From Microbaculum marinisediminis (GTDB lineage Bacteria; Pseudomonadota; Alphaproteobacteria; Rhizobiales; Tepidamorphaceae), in NCBI RefSeq assembly GCF_025397915.1, contig NZ_JALIDZ010000003.1, forward strand, positions 535,002 through 599,001: a stretch of DNA of 64,000 nt. The letters are read 5' to 3'. Below the pieces are notes generated by a model, which searched no databases, was not told where the DNA came from, and was given only the letters and a program-made list of their open reading frames with translations. Positions 63,509 through 64,000 of the stretch are shown piece by piece. The translations under genes were made by a program, and so were the position numbers. How positions within the stretch are numbered: the stretch's first letter is position 1; every line of letters begins with the position of its first letter.

Positions 63509-64000
63509 TCATTGATCCAGGGCGAATACCACCGGCCACGTCTTCGGATCGTCCGATCCGGTGCAGGTTTCCCGATAGCGGTATTCGATCAACGCGAAGG
63601 CGATGTCGCGCCAGCGCCAGCGGGCGGCATGGCCGCAGCCGTCGACGTCGCGGCCGGCGGTGACGCTTGTCAGCTCGCCGTCGCCGAAGCTGACGTCGAT
63701 CAGCGTGTCCGTTCCGGTCCAGCCCCAGGCCGTGCTGTAACGGGCGAAGGACAGGCTCGCGATGCCGCCGATCTCGCCGGTTTCGACCAGATAGAGCCGC
63801 GAGGCCACGCGGCCGCCGGTCGCGGTGCAGGGCACGCCATAGAGAACGGCGGTATCGGACAGGCGCACGGTGAGGGCCTCGGTCCGCGCCATCAGCGGGC
63901 TGTCGAGGTCTTCGCAGCCGTGCACGCCGTAGTGCTGGGCGAGCACGTTGTTGGGCAGGCCGCGCTGGCCCTGGCCGCCGTCGATGGCCGAGCTCAGGCC
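63509..64000 (-). CDS. DUF1176 domain protein, partial (5' end outside window)
   Basis: C-terminal 163 codons of a DUF1176 protein. The start is outside: the reading frame stays open to base 64000 without a stop, and the GTG at 63946 is an internal codon. Conserved parts: YGVPCTATGG, RYSTAWGWTG, GDGELTSVTAGRDVDGCGHAARWRW and the C-terminal ETCTGSDDPKTWPVVF, with Cys pairs likely forming a disulfide. Family members are periplasmic; function unknown. The gene is read toward the beta-barrel gene. Confidence 0.85.
   Translation of the reverse strand, partial: GLSSAIDGGQGQRGLPNNVLAQHYGVHGCEDLDSPLMARTEALTVRLSDTAVLYGVPCTATGGRVASRLYLVETGEIGGIASLSFARYSTAWGWTGTDTLIDVSFGDGELTSVTAGRDVDGCGHAARWRWRDIAFALIEYRYRETCTGSDDPKTWPVVFALDQ

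Overview
The window is a stretch of GC-rich bacterial chromosome, probably from an alphaproteobacterium of the order Hyphomicrobiales (Rhizobiales). The evidence is the gene content and order: petABC near mtnP and apt, the lgt-midA-pgeF operon, prs/rplY/pth/ychF with two MaoC genes, pgsA-moaD-moaE near uvrC, a petP/petR-like pair with a kinase next to ilvE, and a four-gene MoxR/DUF58/DUF4159 operon. The genus cannot be fixed from the sequence. I found no tRNA, rRNA, insertion sequence, prophage or CRISPR array. Both window edges cut genes or probably do: a hybrid kinase on the left and a DUF1176 gene on the right.

Layout. 1-8.7 kb: hybrid PAS histidine kinase, a membrane-anchored protein, a phosphoesterase, a possible 34-residue protein, a Nudix enzyme, a glutathionyl-hydroquinone reductase divergent from a LysR regulator, then an iron block (bfd, bfr) behind a palindromic operator-like site, and an acetyltransferase. 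8.7-15.6 kb: a minus-strand operon of MoxR ATPase, DUF58 protein and two large membrane proteins with vWA-like domains. 15.7-18.5 kb: an overlapping plus-strand operon (DUF1285, CoA pyrophosphatase, DUF6111, CCA-adding enzyme). 18.5-24.2 kb: GGDEF/EAL protein, hemF, ABC exporter, trmL. 24.3-30.5 kb: petABC (cytochrome bc1), chromate transporter, mtnP, a 65-residue membrane protein, apt. 30.5-37 kb: minus-strand MaoC pair, ychF, pth, rplY and prs, with a plus-strand GST/SDR/VOC trio between rplY and prs. 37-43 kb: GDCCVxC protein, lipoprotein, M24-fold protein, pgeF, midA, lgt. 43-46.6 kb: cold-shock protein, UbiK-like protein, a possible small RNA, YbjN, proC, TetR/COQ9-like protein, CsaA-like protein. 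46.6-53.8 kb: MFS/AraC pair, kinase/regulator/MarR cluster, ilvE, Bcr/CflA exporter. 54-62.3 kb: moaE, moaD, pgsA, a flavoprotein, an AT-rich orphan gene, uvrC, a pteridine-reductase-like SDR and a cation antiporter. 62.6-64 kb: outer-membrane beta-barrel protein and a partial DUF1176 protein.

How the genes work together. Most of the window is core metabolism and maintenance. Respiration (petABC and a likely regulator), iron storage and release (bfd/bfr), haem synthesis (hemF) and adenine salvage (mtnP, apt, prs) are each represented by neighbouring or related genes.

The clearest foreign element is the AT-rich gene at 57145-58173. It encodes an unrecognised coiled-coil protein with two membrane segments, next to the otherwise conserved uvrC/pgsA neighbourhood. 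A second unusual pattern is a set of short tandem duplications lying exactly on gene ends (apt stop, pgeF stop, pgeF start, outer-membrane protein stop). One of them supplies the ribosome-binding site of the next gene.
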